64,000 nucleotides of DNA from Isoetes taiwanensis (GCA_021234155.1 JAJEKV010000014.1:5223563-5287562); one strand, 5' to 3'. Numbered from the stretch's first letter, positions 24,362 through 35,936 are shown. Program-made: numbers and translations. Notes: generated by a model not told the origin, from the letters alone.

Positions 24362-25350
24362 CAATTTGTTTTTCAAGCTTCGTGTGATTTCTTCAAAAGA
24401 TGAAGTAGCTATGGATATTCAAAAATTGAGCCCCTGCAGGACCAAATCGGGTTCGTATAATATTTCTGGAACCAGACTTCTAGGAATTATTTCTCAATAG
24501 TCACACCATAATTTCTTCTGGGAATACGTTTGAAATATCTGTACTCTCATGTTTTATAATATATAAGAATAATAATTCCTAAAAAAATTCTTATTTGCAA
24601 AATAAAGAGAGAAATTATAAGTAGTTCGAGAAAAAACCTGACACCCTTATATTTAAATGACTCTATTATACTCCTAGTAATGGAGGCTCTATGTATTTCC
24701 ATAAATTATTTCCTGTAAATATACATATATAGACAAATACCATAGTTAAAGGGTGTGGTCAGATTCTTGACCTTAATGCAAAAGTAGAATGTTAAAACCT
24801 ACAACTCTAGTGTTAATATAGTGGGCAATGAGTACACATTGAGGACAACACGTGAAGGGAAACGTCTAGTGCTGCAAGCACATTGATAGCATGGAAATAT
24901 CGCCAAGGTGGCATAATGATAGATAGATTTGGGCGTCCAATTATGATTGTACTTAGGCAAAATAAGCGAGGTGGAGATTGTAAATGTATGTATCCAGAGT
25001 TTTGGTGATCACATAGCATGGATGATGCTGGGTGACCTACCCACCTATGGATATAGTGGATTATCTGGAAAAGAAAGAGAGCAATTGTCTTCAATGGAGA
25101 ACATACCTCAGGCACTCAATTGGTGGATGCTCTTGTGAGGTGTTTGAGAAAATACAAATGTATATACGAATGTGAGGCTACTCAGAAAGAGATTGTATGA
25201 ACTTTTATCAAACTTTAGTAGCTAGGGATCCTCAACACCAAGTATAAGGTTGTAGGTTGACTCTGTGGCTACCCCTTCTTTAAACTTGTGCAGGAGGGTG
25301 TCTATTTTGTATATAGTGATGTAACATTTGCTCAATATATATTCCTGACT
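24362..25350 (+). mobile_element. Internally deleted copy of LINE-B
   Basis: The first part (24,362-24,800) matches 9578-10,000, and about 24,840-25,020 matches the endonuclease region at 10,020-10,250 (ATAGCATGGATGATGCTGGG). The sequence then jumps straight to the LINE-B 3' end (25,050-25,350, matching 15,450-15,690), ending in the same AATATATAT tail. About 5.2 kb of RT-coding sequence is missing. The AT-rich insert between endonuclease blocks is shared, so it was already present before the copies separated. Confidence 0.8.
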
Positions 25351-26690
25351 TATATATAAAGTGCATTTTAGAAGAACATGGGAAGCAGGACAAAAGCTCG
25401 CTAGCTAGGAACTTAGATTTCATCTACGTGAGAATTACCACAATGGTTGAAATTGTTGGGTAAAACTGCATGTACGGCTTCCACACAATGGCATCTGAGG
25501 GAATATCGGTTATATCATGCGGACCCCAAAAATTCTACAGATGTCGGTTAAGTGTACACAGAGAGAGCTTATCACTTGCGGGATTAAAAACTACTCACCC
25601 TTTGGTTTTAGGAAAAACCCTAGAAGTGATAAAGCCTATGCAAGGGGCTTGGACCTGGCAATAAGGCTACAAAACGATTCCCTAGAAACCCACGAGCTTT
25701 GAACAAGGCAATTGGCATCCCATTGTACACCGCACATCAACAAAAGCCCCAGAACACAAAGAGATAAAGAAAACAAGAACCTCGAAAGCAAAAGGGGCTG
25801 GTCACGCGTAATCACTTGTGACAAAAAACAACCTCAGCGGTACGGTTATGCGTGCCGCACTTAATAAAAAGCAACATTTATAATAATATACACACACATT
25901 AAGGGAGGGTGGGTGGGAGTCAAGGGAAGCTAGCGAGGGAGAGGGAGAAAATCAGATGAGAAGCGATGGAAGAAGCTGCAAGAAATATAAGCGTCCCAAA
26001 TGAATGCGGTCGGCTTTTCGTGAGAAAATAACCCATTAGGGAAGTACTGCGATCCAATATGGCTCGGATAGATGGATTCGAGAAGGGCTACAAAAACTCG
26101 ACAAAGAGAACTTCCTTATCAAAGCGGAGGACCCGAGGTGAATGAAGGATATGGCAAAAAGGGACAAGATTGGGGAAGAATATATGTCCCAATATGGAAA
26201 AAAGGCGAACAAAGTATCCAAACCAAGCGAGGGAGAGAAGCCCTCCTACAGTATCAAAAAAAGTCAAGGGAAGCTGGCGAGGGAGGGCTTGGCAGGTGAG
26301 GAGAGTGATGAAGAAGGTTTGCCAAAATAGCGATTCAAATGAATCGAGCCACGAGAAAATGCATGCATGCAAGAAATGCACAATGCTTGCCCATTCCAGA
26401 ATGCCCACGTCAGGTAACCGGATGCGATGGGATTTTTTTTTTTTGAGGCTAATATTTAAGTCTAAAAACCTGAGCACAACACGTGTACTTAAGAAAATAA
26501 TACAAATTAAAAAATTTCAAAATTCTTGCCCCTTATTGCTCTTCAAGCAAGAAGCAATCCCTGTCGGCTCAATCAGCCGCCAGATCTCTGTGCCTTGCCA
26601 TAAAAGAGGGCCGAGAGCATCGAAGCTTCTTAAATGGAGCTTACTTTGGCGTTTATTTGTGTTGTATTGATCTGCCATAGAAAAATTTAG
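25351..26690. other. Non-coding stretch with internal duplications
   Basis: The phrase AAGGGAAGCTAGCGAGGGAG at about 25,924 recurs as AAGGGAAGCTGGCGAGGGAG near 26,269, and a GGGAAG-rich, purine-biased strand dominates 25,900-26,300. A T-run at about 26,436-26,449 could be the tail of a minus-strand retroposed sequence. Long frames on both strands here are uninterrupted only because of the purine bias. I do not call a gene. Confidence 0.4.
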
Positions 26691-26695
26691 CAGAG

Positions 26696-27061
26696 CTATT
26701 TGGGCTCAGGCCGGCAGAAAAATCTAAGCAATAGCCATAGCCAAGTCCAGTGATCTGCATTCTCACAGCTTAGATCGTCGTAATTCTTACAGTAACTCAA
26801 ATAAGGTAATCTTGCAGATGCCAGGACGTCGGATAAGAAGTGCAGAACAATGTTTGGGTTCGCTGTGGTTCGGCCAGGGATAACAGGGAGACGTCGATTG
26901 TGTTGTCCAAAGAGCTGCTTAACTGATTCATAAGCCCATGTTTGGGCAATCGCTACAGATTCATTTGGGCGTTTAGATTCGTGGAAGAGCCTCAACAAAG
27001 GCATCACATGCAACCCAACATCTGGGAAGGTAATATCCCTCTCCTTAATAAACGGCACCAT
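26696..27061 (-). CDS. Unidentified 121-codon open frame
   Basis: The minus-strand frame starts MVPFIKERDITFPDVGLHVM and continues with mixed, protein-like composition (LRLFHESKRPNESVAIAQTW, LPVIPGRTTANPNIVLHFL) to a stop at 26,696. I do not recognise the family. No splice context is clear. The T-run about 250 bp downstream could be a poly(A) trace, which would make this a retrocopy or a LINE tail. It may equally be one exon of a decayed gene. Confidence 0.35.
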   Translation of the reverse strand: MVPFIKERDITFPDVGLHVMPLLRLFHESKRPNESVAIAQTWAYESVKQLFGQHNRRLPVIPGRTTANPNIVLHFLSDVLASARLPYLSYCKNYDDLSCENADHWTWLWLLLRFFCRPEPK

Positions 27062-28000
27062 ATCCAGCTCAATAGAAGGCCTCCCGTTTTTTCAAGAGCT
27101 TGATCTTAGTAGTCAAATGCAAGAGCTTGATCTTTCTCTATTCAGGGAAAGAATCTGCCGCATTTTGTGGATACATTTAATGATGCGTAACGTGTATAGC
27201 AGATTATTATTTTTCCTTTCTTCACTCTTTGGCGTAACAAGCTCCAGCCATTGCTTTTGAATCATCTGGCATGTATCAGGTAAAAGATTTGAGGTTTTCT
27301 TTCTCTTAGTCGATTTTCTTGAAAGCTAAAAGGGTTGATTCATCTGGTTCAGAGGTCATTCAAAAGGGTAGTAGAGGTGGACAACTGATTTGTGTTGATT
27401 TTCTTTTGTTTTCTACAATACGTGCATTTTGTATAGAGCTATTTCATCTTGCATAATGCATTGGCTTACATTCTATGTAGACAATTGCTGTTTTTCTGAC
27501 ATTCACAGTTGCCCTATCATTGCTTTAGAGAACACCCATTTAGACTGATGTTCTTTCCTTGGAACTCTGCTCCCATGGCTTCAATCCATAGGAAATGGAA
27601 ATACAAATAACTCTAGCTGTGTATTTTTTAGTCTTTCCATGTGCATAGAATGCTAAACTTTTGTCCTAGTTGAACATTATTGTGAATTCTTATTCAGTTC
27701 TCTCACCTGTGAAGGGCTCAGGGTTATCCATTAACGCTCAGGGTTACTCATGGGAGATGCCTTACTATTTCCATATGCACATAGTGACAAAACTTTCAAA
27801 AGGTTCTAAGGTCAGAGCAAAGAATTAGGTAAACTGCATTATGAGCTCCAAGCCAGGATCTGAAAGGTCATAGACATAAGCATCCTCATGGATTTGCTTT
27901 GCAGATAAGCCACTCCCGTCTTGGACTCTTGATGTTTGCAGCCATGAAGCACTTGCAATGATTGCGGATCTCTTTCTTTTTTCAACATAATCATACAAAT
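27062..28000. other. AT-rich intergenic or intronic sequence
   Basis: No coding frame, transposon end or tandem repeat stands out. Its T-rich composition and position just before the ATPase-like exons would suit plant intron sequence, but nothing proves that. A 74-codon minus-strand frame at 27,825-28,049 is probably chance. Confidence 0.35.
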
Positions 28001-28269
28001 GTTTGCAGGCAAGATGTTGTGAGAGCGAATTGCTTTTTACCATCCACAACTTTTGTTTTCAGATTTTGTCATTGAAGCTTCTAGGGATAATCGAAGCTTC
28101 TAGGGATAATCTAAAAGGACTCACTCCTGTTGTTCCTGACACGCTAGCATATATGATGAGCATATATGATGTTAATGAATATCTCTTTGTCTATGGAACA
28201 GAGCCTCCAGTAACTCCGGTAGCATTCGAAGCATCTACAATCAAAAGAGGGATCATGCAGCATATTGTT

Positions 28270-28743
28270 TTTGGGCAAAGACACAGGTTTTTGGTTGTTT
28301 ATATGGGAATGAAGGGGAAGGGAATCATTGGAACAATTGCGATGCAAAGGACACTGCGTTGAGGTGTCCACTTTTCTTACAAGTGTCAACTATTTATGAA
28401 CAAGATTTTCACATCCTTTCTGATCATATGCCCACTGTGTTTGTTGATTGCAGGCAATGGAAATAAGAACTAAAATACTGCCAGGGGACAGGGAAGAGGC
28501 AGTAGCAAATATAGCTAGGACTGTTGGCATCAACGGATTTGAAGATTCTCATGGGGCACTTCAGCCTCAAGGAAAATCTAAATATATTTTGTCTCTACAT
28601 AAAAGTGGAGCCACAGTTGCTATGGTAATTTACACAACCTTTAGAAAATAAACTAGGTAGGGGGTTATTAAACCTGAAAGTATTTTAACTGAAGGGCATG
28701 TAAGGTTGGCGATAGAGTAAATGATGCCCCAGTGCTAATTTGA
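28270..28743 (+). pseudogene. Copper P1B-ATPase (PAA2/HMA8-like) gene fragment, P-domain exons
   Basis: Three plus-strand pieces read in order as the nucleotide-binding/phosphorylation-domain end of a heavy-metal P1B-ATPase. Near 28,297-28,362 is VVYMGMKGKGIIGTIAMQ. At 28,454-28,626, after an acceptor ATTGCAG and before a donor GTAATT, is KILPGDREEAVANIARTVGI then LQPQGKSKYILSLHKSGATVAM. At 28,705-28,743 is VGDRVNDAPVLI and a stop. In intact enzymes the second piece carries the LSGDR motif and the third the GDGINDAP hinge; here the hinge is GDRVNDAP. These pumps move copper into chloroplasts and thylakoids. No N-terminal, membrane or DKTG part was found, so this is a fragment. Confidence 0.7.
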
Positions 28744-28744
28744 T

Positions 28745-29399
28745 TTTCATTCCTAATAATATTCTTAGGACTTTGAGCAAATAAACTTTTTATAACTCCT
28801 CTCATCAATAACATTTTTTACAAGCCACTTTGGCACCTATTTAGCCCAGCTTATTACAAGAATCACTGGGTATCAAAATTTTATTATTCTCAAAAATTAC
28901 CCATGACATGCATTTGCAATCTTGCACTTTGAACTCTAGATATTTAGTATGATGTCATGTTAGGAAAACATGCTAGCATTTTAAAATTTGAAATCTAGAT
29001 ATTAGTGTGATATCATGTTGGAGGAGTCAATGTGTATTATAATGGAATTTGTGACTAAAGAAAGCTTTCAATGAGAACTCTTCCATTGAAATGGCATTTT
29101 TTCTTAGATAATGTCAATTATTATGCAACCATGTCCTTTTAAGGTCTTTTAAAATACTTAGGAAACTTCCAAGGTGAATTCCACATTTTGAATCCCATTT
29201 TCAGATACACTATAGATCTAGTTGGAGATTTTTTTCACCCCAAGATGACACAAATTCCCTTAACAATGCATTTAGAAAAGAGAAATGTTCGCGGCGGCCA
29301 AGGCCGCCGCGATAAATTTCTTGTATAATATAATTCTTTATCCTTGAAAAGAACTTTTTTCTTTTCAAGAAAATGCTAAACCTGGTGACAGAAACGAAA
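28745..29399. other. AT-rich sequence, no gene
   Basis: A short direct repeat is visible: the phrase around GATATTTAGTATGATGTCATGTT at about 28,938 recurs as GATATTAGTGTGATATCATG at about 28,993. A GC-rich short palindrome-like phrase, GCGGCGGCCAAGGCCGCCGC, sits at 29,291-29,310. Nothing else is supported. Confidence 0.45.
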
Positions 29400-29830
29400 T
29401 CCTTAGTGGTGTTGCCAAACGGATGCCAAACATGGTGTTCCATGCGCAAAAGAAGTGAAAACAATGAAAAACGATTGTTAATTATTTGAGGTATTCTTTT
29501 GAAGCTCAAAAGTACTCGAAAACCATTGATACTTGGAGAGCCAGAAGTGCTACAATGTCTTTTGCAGTTATTTAGTGCATATGTGCTTTTGCCAAACAAA
29601 AGAATCTAAATAGGGAAATTGTTACAGTTGTAGTTAACAGAAGGTTAGCTGCTCGACACCATGGTCTATTCAAGAAAAAAAAGCACAAGATCTGACAAGC
29701 TCTCGTATGATGAAAGAAAACTAATTATTGACTTTTGGATGAGCAATACTAGAATGTCTCTTATTAGAATGTCACGGCGCGAGAGCTGTGGCTGCTAAAC
29801 GAGGCTAAAATTTTTAGCTTCAGCACGAAG
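29400..29830 (+). repeat. Repeated module M, copy 4
   Basis: The copy shares GTGCTACAATGTCTTTTGCA, GAATCTAAATAGGGAAATTG and GATGAGCAATACTAGAATGT with the copies at 15.8, 20.6 and 21.3 kb. It stands directly upstream of the flank of the intact kinase gene, as copies 2 and 3 stand upstream of the decayed one. A piece of about 25 bases (GATGGTGATGGA region) is missing compared with copy 2, so the frame is broken. Confidence 0.7.
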
Positions 29831-29939
29831 TCGGGGCCGAAGTTTTCAGATTTGGCAGGGGATCAACAAGTTTTTTAAAAGTTCTTAGCTTACCCATGGC
29901 TATTTGTGATGTGGAATGGCAAGAGGGAGTCCATTGTGT

Positions 29940-29991
29940 GGCAGGGCCACCAGCAGGAGTGGTTGAGGCGCTCCCTGCTGGTGGTCCTGCC
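29940..29991. repeat. 20-bp near-perfect hairpin in the kinase flank
   Basis: Arms 29,940-29,959 (GGCAGGGCCACCAGCAGGAG) and 29,971-29,991 (the complement with one mismatch and one extra base) flank an 11-base loop, TGGTTGAGGCG. Related but weaker versions occur at about 21,680 and 21,040, where the second arm is eroded. It could be a small-RNA precursor or a foldback trace. Confidence 0.7.
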
Positions 29992-30695
29992 ATACAGGGA
30001 ATGGCCGACCTCAGCCATTACACAGGGAATGGCCGGCCGCCATTTCACATCGTCAAGGTAAGATTTTCAACAGAGATTTCTGGAGATTTCTGCTTACAGA
30101 GATTTCTGGAGATTTCTGCTGGATGCAGCAAGTCGATCAAGAATGCGATCCCATTTTCAACACAAGAATGCACAAGAATGAACATCAACTTGCCTTGACG
30201 TTCATGTGCATCCCTTATTAGCTACGATTTTGGAATTTAGGCTTATGTCCTTTCTTGATTTATTTAAACAGGCTGTTAAACGTTGAAATGTTTTGGGACT
30301 GGTGAAACCCAACACTTATTTAGGGGGAAAATTTTTAATAACCCTTCAATGGAATTCCTGCTTTTGCGGAGTATTTCTATCAATAATGACGCTAAATGAT
30401 GGCCTTTGCAGAGGAAATATCTACTCTTTTGCTGCTATTACTCCCATCTTTATATATAGAGAGTCCATATCAACAGTAAGCTTTCACAAATCTGTAAGCA
30501 CTTAACGAATGAAAACTTCCGAGACGTCAAATAAATTCCAGATTAGCAAATAGAATCGGATAACAAACAGCTTTTCATACATCAATGAATTTTAATAAAC
30601 GACTTGACTCTTCTACAAACATCTAAGTTCTAAAACAAATGAAGATGGTTAAAATTCACATTGGCATCCAATATGCTCTGTCCCTTGTGAACTGT

Positions 30696-32907
30696 TTAAA
30701 TATTCCCATGATTGGCTGCTGGTGGAAATGAATCGGAGACGTCTGAGCCAGGCGTATGCATAGGGGATGAGCCATCGAGCTCTTTAGACTTATCTTCCGA
30801 TTTGTCGGACACATTTCGAGAAGCATCTTCTGTATCTGCTTGCCTGATTTCTTCAATCATTTTTACCACTTGTTTCATTGGAGGTCTCTGGTCTGGCAAT
30901 GCAGCTACACAGGCCATGGCAATCTGTAACATCTGCACCAGCTCTTCTTCTATGTTCTGATACCTCATCAACTCCAAGTCAAAAACTTCTGCAGTCCATT
31001 CCTCGCGAACAACTGATTGAACCCATCTAGGTAAGTCAATGCCATCATCATTTATAGATGCCTGAGTTGGTGCTCTGCCAGTCAAGAGTTCCAGGAGAAG
31101 CACACCAAAGCTATACACATCTGATTTCTGCATCGGCTTCCTTGTCTCGCCTATTTCTGGAGCTCTGTAACCCATCACTCTAGTGGATGCAGAATGAACA
31201 AGCAGATTTGCAAGTCCAAAATCTGAGACACATGCATCTAATGCCTTGTTGAGAAGAACGTTTGAGGACTTGATGTCTCCATGGACAAATGTTCCATTTT
31301 GCTGCTCATGTAAGAATGCAATCCCCCGAGCAGCACCTAGTGCTATCTGGACACGACTTATCCAGTCCAGTGGAGTTCTTCCAGCTCCTCTATTTCCTGC
31401 ACAACCACAAATACAACTCCAACATTTTACATTAGACAAGTAACCATCAATTCAATCCCAGCATTGCTTATATAAAAAAATATCTAATGTGATTTAAATC
31501 TGCCCTTGACATGAGGAATCAAATAATAAAATCTAGTTCTATCAAAATCACAAAAAAATGGGATGAAATGAGAAAAGTACCATGGAGGAGTGCAGACAAA
31601 CTTCCTTTGGGCATATAGTCATATACAAGTAGCTTCTCATCCTTGGAGAAATAGTATGCTCTCAAGGCAACCAAATTGGGATGCCTTAGATTGCCTATAA
31701 TCTGGATCTGCTCCTCAAACTCCTTTCGGTCGGATGAAACATCTTTCAGCCTCTTCACAGCTACAACAGTTGAATCTTCAAGGACTGCCTTATAAGCAGT
31801 TCCCACACTTCCCTTCCCAAGAACCTCTGCAGAAGCACGTAGCAGATCTTCAAGATCATATGTTCTTTTACCCGCATCGAAGAAGATGAGTTTGTTATCT
31901 GGTTCTCCTTGTATGGAGCTAGAGTAATCCTCCTTGGAATCCAAGCCCTTGCCTTTGCCAGCAGAAGGAACTCTAACAGCCTTGGCAGAAGATCCAGAAG
32001 CACTCTTACTTGAACGTCGCTTGAGCAAGCATGTATAGCAAGCAGCAGCAAACAATGCAAGTGCAGCAAAACCAGCTAGGGCAATGATAATGATGACCCC
32101 CTTAGACAGCTTCTTGGATTTTTTAGCAGGAGGAGGATTGGTGAAGTTCGTCGATGCAGGTGAAAGCGAAGGGACCACGGTAGCCGGTGCAGAAGTTGGA
32201 GCTTGGCTAGGAGCAGGGCTAGGAGGGCATGCATTTGCTAAAGGTTCACCACACATGTTGTTTCCTAAAAATGCTTCACTGGAGAATTTTTTCAAGCTGC
32301 TGGGCACGGAGCCACTCAGATTATTGTTAGCAACACTAAATTGAGTAAGCTTTGTCAGATTGATACCTGTTAGATCCCCACTGAGCGAGTTGTTCTGAAG
32401 AAACAGAGTGCCCAGACGAGTAGCATTGTTAATAGACTTCGGTATGCTACCATTAAAATCGTTAAATGCCATGTTAACCCGTTGTAAGTTGGGCCAGGAA
32501 TTCCATTCTGTAGGCAATGGCCCAGAAAATCTATTGCCTTGCAAATATAAGCTTCTTAGCTGCCCACATTTAGTCAGATCTTTGGGAAGAGAATCGGAAA
32601 GCCTATTTGATCTCAAGCTTAATATTTTAAGGTTGCTTAAACCCCCCAAGCTACCTTCAGGAATGGAGCCGGAAAGGCCTGTTCCAGGTAATTGAAGCTT
32701 GACCACATGATTAGATTCACACTGAACACCTTTCCAACTACACGGACCATCACTGGTGTTCCATTTTAGTCTCTTTACACCGTCAACAGCGTTGCTGAAG
32801 GCCAAAAGCGCCGCTTTATCAGAAGCCAAGTCTCCGACTACTCTGCTCAGCTGCAAAGACACTAAAACGATGAAGGAAATAAGCAAACTAACCCTCTTGC
32901 ACTGCAT
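30696..32907 (-). CDS. LRR receptor-like kinase, 'probable inactive receptor kinase' family (RLK902/At2g26730 type)
   Basis: Two exons, 32,907-31,581 and 31,396-30,696, flank a 184-bp GT/AG intron and join in frame to 675 residues. The start is the ATG at 32,907, because a signal peptide (residues 1-25) follows directly; an upstream in-frame ATG at 33,015 would bury it. Domains: LRRNT with paired Cys (26-66), about five LRRs (70-205), Pro/Ser-rich stalk (225-260), transmembrane segment (270-295), kinase (357-635). The Gly loop GKGSVGTAY (364-372) and Lys385 are present. The HRD motif is HGD (481-483) and DFG is kept (501-503), as is usual in this LRR-III subfamily of atypical kinases. It would sit in the plasma membrane and signal as a pseudokinase-type receptor. 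It is the only intact one of three copies in the window. Confidence 0.93.
31397..31580 (-). other. Intron of the receptor-kinase gene
   Basis: On the minus strand the donor reads CCATG/GTACTT and the acceptor TTGTGCAG/GAAATA. Splicing restores [15 protein letters not shown], the conserved sequence at this family's single conserved intron position. The decayed copy at 22.4-24.1 kb retains the corresponding intron. Confidence 0.9.
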
Positions 32908-33700
32908 TGTCGACAAGTAACAGGGCAGCTCCTTGTATTCACCAAAACAAGAGGGTTCCGGCGAAAAGCTTCCAAGCCCAAGAATCACATTGCTAATACC
33001 ATACTGAAGATGCAAGCCCTAATGCAAGCAAATACAGGAATTGAGCTAAAACTGGAAATGGGTCCGGTGCAGAGAGGGGCCGAGTGATTGCTACGGGATA
33101 AAGCGACAAAGGGGCTGAGGAAAAGCAAAAAAAGCTCTATTTCCGCTATGCTTCTTCTTCTTCGTCCTCGTCCGCCTTGTCTGGCATGCTCAGGGGTAAA
33201 GCTTTCCCTGTGTATCAGGGCGCAGGGGGCGGTACTGGGGCCGGGGCTGGGCCTTCGCCATAGCCATGCTTGCCGTTGTAGAAAAAAAAAGGCTTTATTG
33301 TGATCTATTTTTTCGGAAAATAATTTGGGACCTGTATTTACTTTTGGCCAGAGCGTAAATAAGGTTCCCAAAATTTTTCAAGATAATTAATAGACGGAAT
33401 TTTTACATTTATATGATAAACGCCGGTTTTGCAACGGCCCGGATTTTAGGTTGGTCCACTTTTTTTGGGCCATATGGGCCCCCCTTTGTCCCGCATGCCC
33501 TCCCCTTATCATGGTACCCCAAAGGCCTTTCTGGCCATATATATTTTAATTCCAACGTATGTATTCTGTTGGTTCAGCAGGTGAGTTGTTAACACACTTT
33601 CAAGGTGTCGGTGCTCACCACTGGCTCGCCTTAACTCTCGTTTCGTACCTTTTTTTTAACCCATCGGTCTCCTTGGCATATTTAAGTATTCCCATCTGCC
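32908..33700. other. Upstream region of the receptor kinase
   Basis: This region should contain the promoter and 5' leader of the kinase gene. The minus strand is rich in CT tracts (GAAGAAGAAG on the plus strand complement, near 33,145-33,175), as in plant leaders. I cannot pick a TATA box or start site with confidence. Confidence 0.4.
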
Positions 33701-33709
33701 CTCCCTGTA

Positions 33710-33872
33710 CAAGAACTTAAACCATGTTCCTTTGCATTGGTCCCCATTCCTTTAACTCCCTCCCTGTCCAAGAACTTAAACCACGTTCTTCTGCATTGGT
33801 CCCCATTCCTTTAACTCATGTCCAAGAACTTAAACCACGTTCTTCTGCATTGGTCCCCATTCCTTTAACTCC
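33710..33872. repeat. 54-59-bp minisatellite, three copies
   Basis: The phrase CAAGAACTTAAACCA begins at 33,710, 33,769 and 33,823, each followed by CATTGGTCCCCATTCC. The last two copies are nearly identical, which suggests recent slippage. Confidence 0.9.
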
Positions 33873-34334
33873 CATCTTGCACCGTTTCTATGCATCTTGC
33901 CATCTCTGAACATTTCAAGGGTACCTCTGTCCAACTTGCACGTAAGCTATTATGCTAATTATGTCACTCTTGCCCAATATTTACGTCATCTGTTCTACTG
34001 GTTATTTTTACTCCTATCCAAGCTGCATACCAAGCTGCACGTCAGTTGCTATGCTAATTATATTACTCCTGTCCAATATGTACGTCATTTGTTATGTTAA
34101 TTATGTTAGTCTTTCCAATCTACACATCAATTGTTATCTAGTTATGTTATAGACAAAGCCTCTTATGCCTGATTTTCAGCTCTAGAGAACTTGGTGTTGT
34201 GTTCATTTATCAAATATAAACTTCAATTTCTTTCTCTTCATGGTCATATGCTCCCTTTGGTTATGCACGTGTAATTATTTTGTTATTATCATATGTTACA
34301 AATGAACGGTGAGTCCTTCACAGTTTTAAAGTGT

Positions 34335-34448
34335 TCGAGAAGAGTGCCACCATAAGGGACATTCTAACCCAATATCTCGTATTAACATTATACGAGAAGA
34401 GTGCCACCATAAGGGACATTCTAACCCAATATCTCGTATTAACATTAT
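34335..34448. repeat. 57-bp tandem duplication
   Basis: CGAGAAGAGTGCCACCATAA begins at about 34,336 and again at 34,393, with the whole unit through CTCGTATTAACATTAT repeated almost without change. Confidence 0.9.
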
Positions 34449-34807
34449 ACCACATCTCTTAAGATATGAGAGTTGTTCCAATCAAGGTGTATGATGTTTG
34501 TAGGTGGTTTTGATGCTTTTTTCAAAGTTTTTCATATTGGAAGAAAGAGACAAGTTTAAATCTTGGTACCTAGACTTATTAGGCCTTAATTTCATCTCTT
34601 ATCCTCCTCCTAAGTTGTGCTTATAGACAATATGCCTCTCTCCATTGTCTTTTCACATGCCCCTCTCATTTCTCTCTTTGCAATCTCGCCTTGGATCTGG
34701 TTGGCATTTGGAATGTCTGACATCGTAGGACCTTGTGACATTCCAACCATCGTACCCTCATGTTTTTAACTAAAAGCACCCAACCAATGGGATTCTTTTG
34801 TTTCGGG

Positions 34808-34931
34808 ACAACATTTTCTAGTGTGTCGAGGTCAATACAAATGGGCCGAAACAACATTTTCTAGTGTGTCGATGTCAACACAAATGGGCCGAAACAACTT
34901 TTTTTAGTGTGTCGAGGTCAATACAAATGGG
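34808..34931. repeat. 43-bp minisatellite, three copies
   Basis: The phrase TAGTGTGTCGAGGTCAATAC with the following CAAATGGGC occurs three times at about 43-bp spacing, the middle copy with GATGTCAAC in place of GAGGTCAAT. Confidence 0.9.
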
Positions 34932-35699
34932 CGCTTACATATTTTAATCTTTCTTCTTTATTTACCTTCATTTTATATGGTGCATGTGACATCTTCCAAA
35001 ATTGAACAAGTCAAAAAAAAAAAAAAAAATGCGTGTGGCCTCTGGTTGGACAAGTAAAACAAAATTAGTCATGTGATGTATGGACTATGCATGATACCTT
35101 CCAATCTAGTAATACCTCATACATATCATATCCATATCGAGTCGAGTTGCATCAAATGGACCAAGTAGCGTGCATGTATCAACAGAAAACATACTACGTT
35201 GGGCTTCATTATCATCATTATAATTACAAGAAATTTATCGAAATTGCGAACATTTTCTCTCCAACCCACCGCAAAAAGAAGTTTTGTCTTTGTTCGAATA
35301 TATCTCAATTCTGGACATCCTTGAGATGCGACGATAGAGATGTATGTTAATTGCAGTTCACTTACTGTGAGGCAAGTCAAGACATGCCTGTTCGGCCCCA
35401 TATTATTTGCAGGAATGGTCTAGAGTGTCCAACATAGAATATTCCCTATAAATTACTGCAATCTAATGGTCTCGAAAAAATTTAGAACACGCAAAATGAT
35501 AATACACCCTACAAATAATGGAATATTACAAACTGCCTATATGTAGAGATGAGACAAATAGTAAGTAGATTTCAAAATTAGTTACAGTTTGTGTACATTC
35601 TCATATACAGCTATAGTCCCGAGATTTTGTTTGTACATGACCACTTATACCGACAAATTAAGGGTCTCTAGCCAAGTGGATGGGCATGAGCCCCTGAAA

Positions 35700-35936
35700 A
35701 ATGGGACAAAAATCAGAATCTACTTCCGTGTCAAAGAGTGGTCATGTGAGACATGCAAGAAGCTTCTCATGGAGCAACTATTGTCTCTGAAGTAAGCATG
35801 GTAAACCACAGTGTTGCCATTTTTTATGACACTCAATCTAAGCTCATAATGAACAAAGGAGCTTGGAACACGCATTTTAGCATTGATCACCTTATCAACG
35901 GCGGCGCCGTCTGCCGGTTTCCCGTCGGAAACCCAT
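35700..35936 (+). pseudogene. Possible CxxC-containing coding remnant
   Basis: Two overlapping plus-strand frames, joined by a one-base shift near 35,790, read RVKEWSCETCKKLLMEQL and then VSMVNHSVAIFYDTQSKL. A CxxC pair followed by a helix-length segment and a V..V.F sequence is loosely like a heavy-metal-associated domain. It lies 7 kb from the copper-ATPase fragment. The match is weak, lacks the usual GM/T before CxxC, and could be chance. Confidence 0.2.

Noticed and set aside
26088-26477. 129-codon minus-strand frame as a gene
   Set aside because: It lies in purine-biased repeated sequence, overlaps equal-length plus-strand frames, and has hydrophobic Phe/Leu-rich composition from poly-GA complement.
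32908-33015. Upstream ATG at 33,015 as start of the receptor kinase
   Set aside because: It would place 36 residues before a clear signal peptide. The ATG at 32,907 puts the signal peptide at the N-terminus, as in the family.
35700-35936. Heavy-metal-associated domain belonging to the copper ATPase at 28 kb
   Set aside because: Only a CxxC pair and a vague pattern match. The order and distance do not fit one gene, so it is listed only as a weak remnant.
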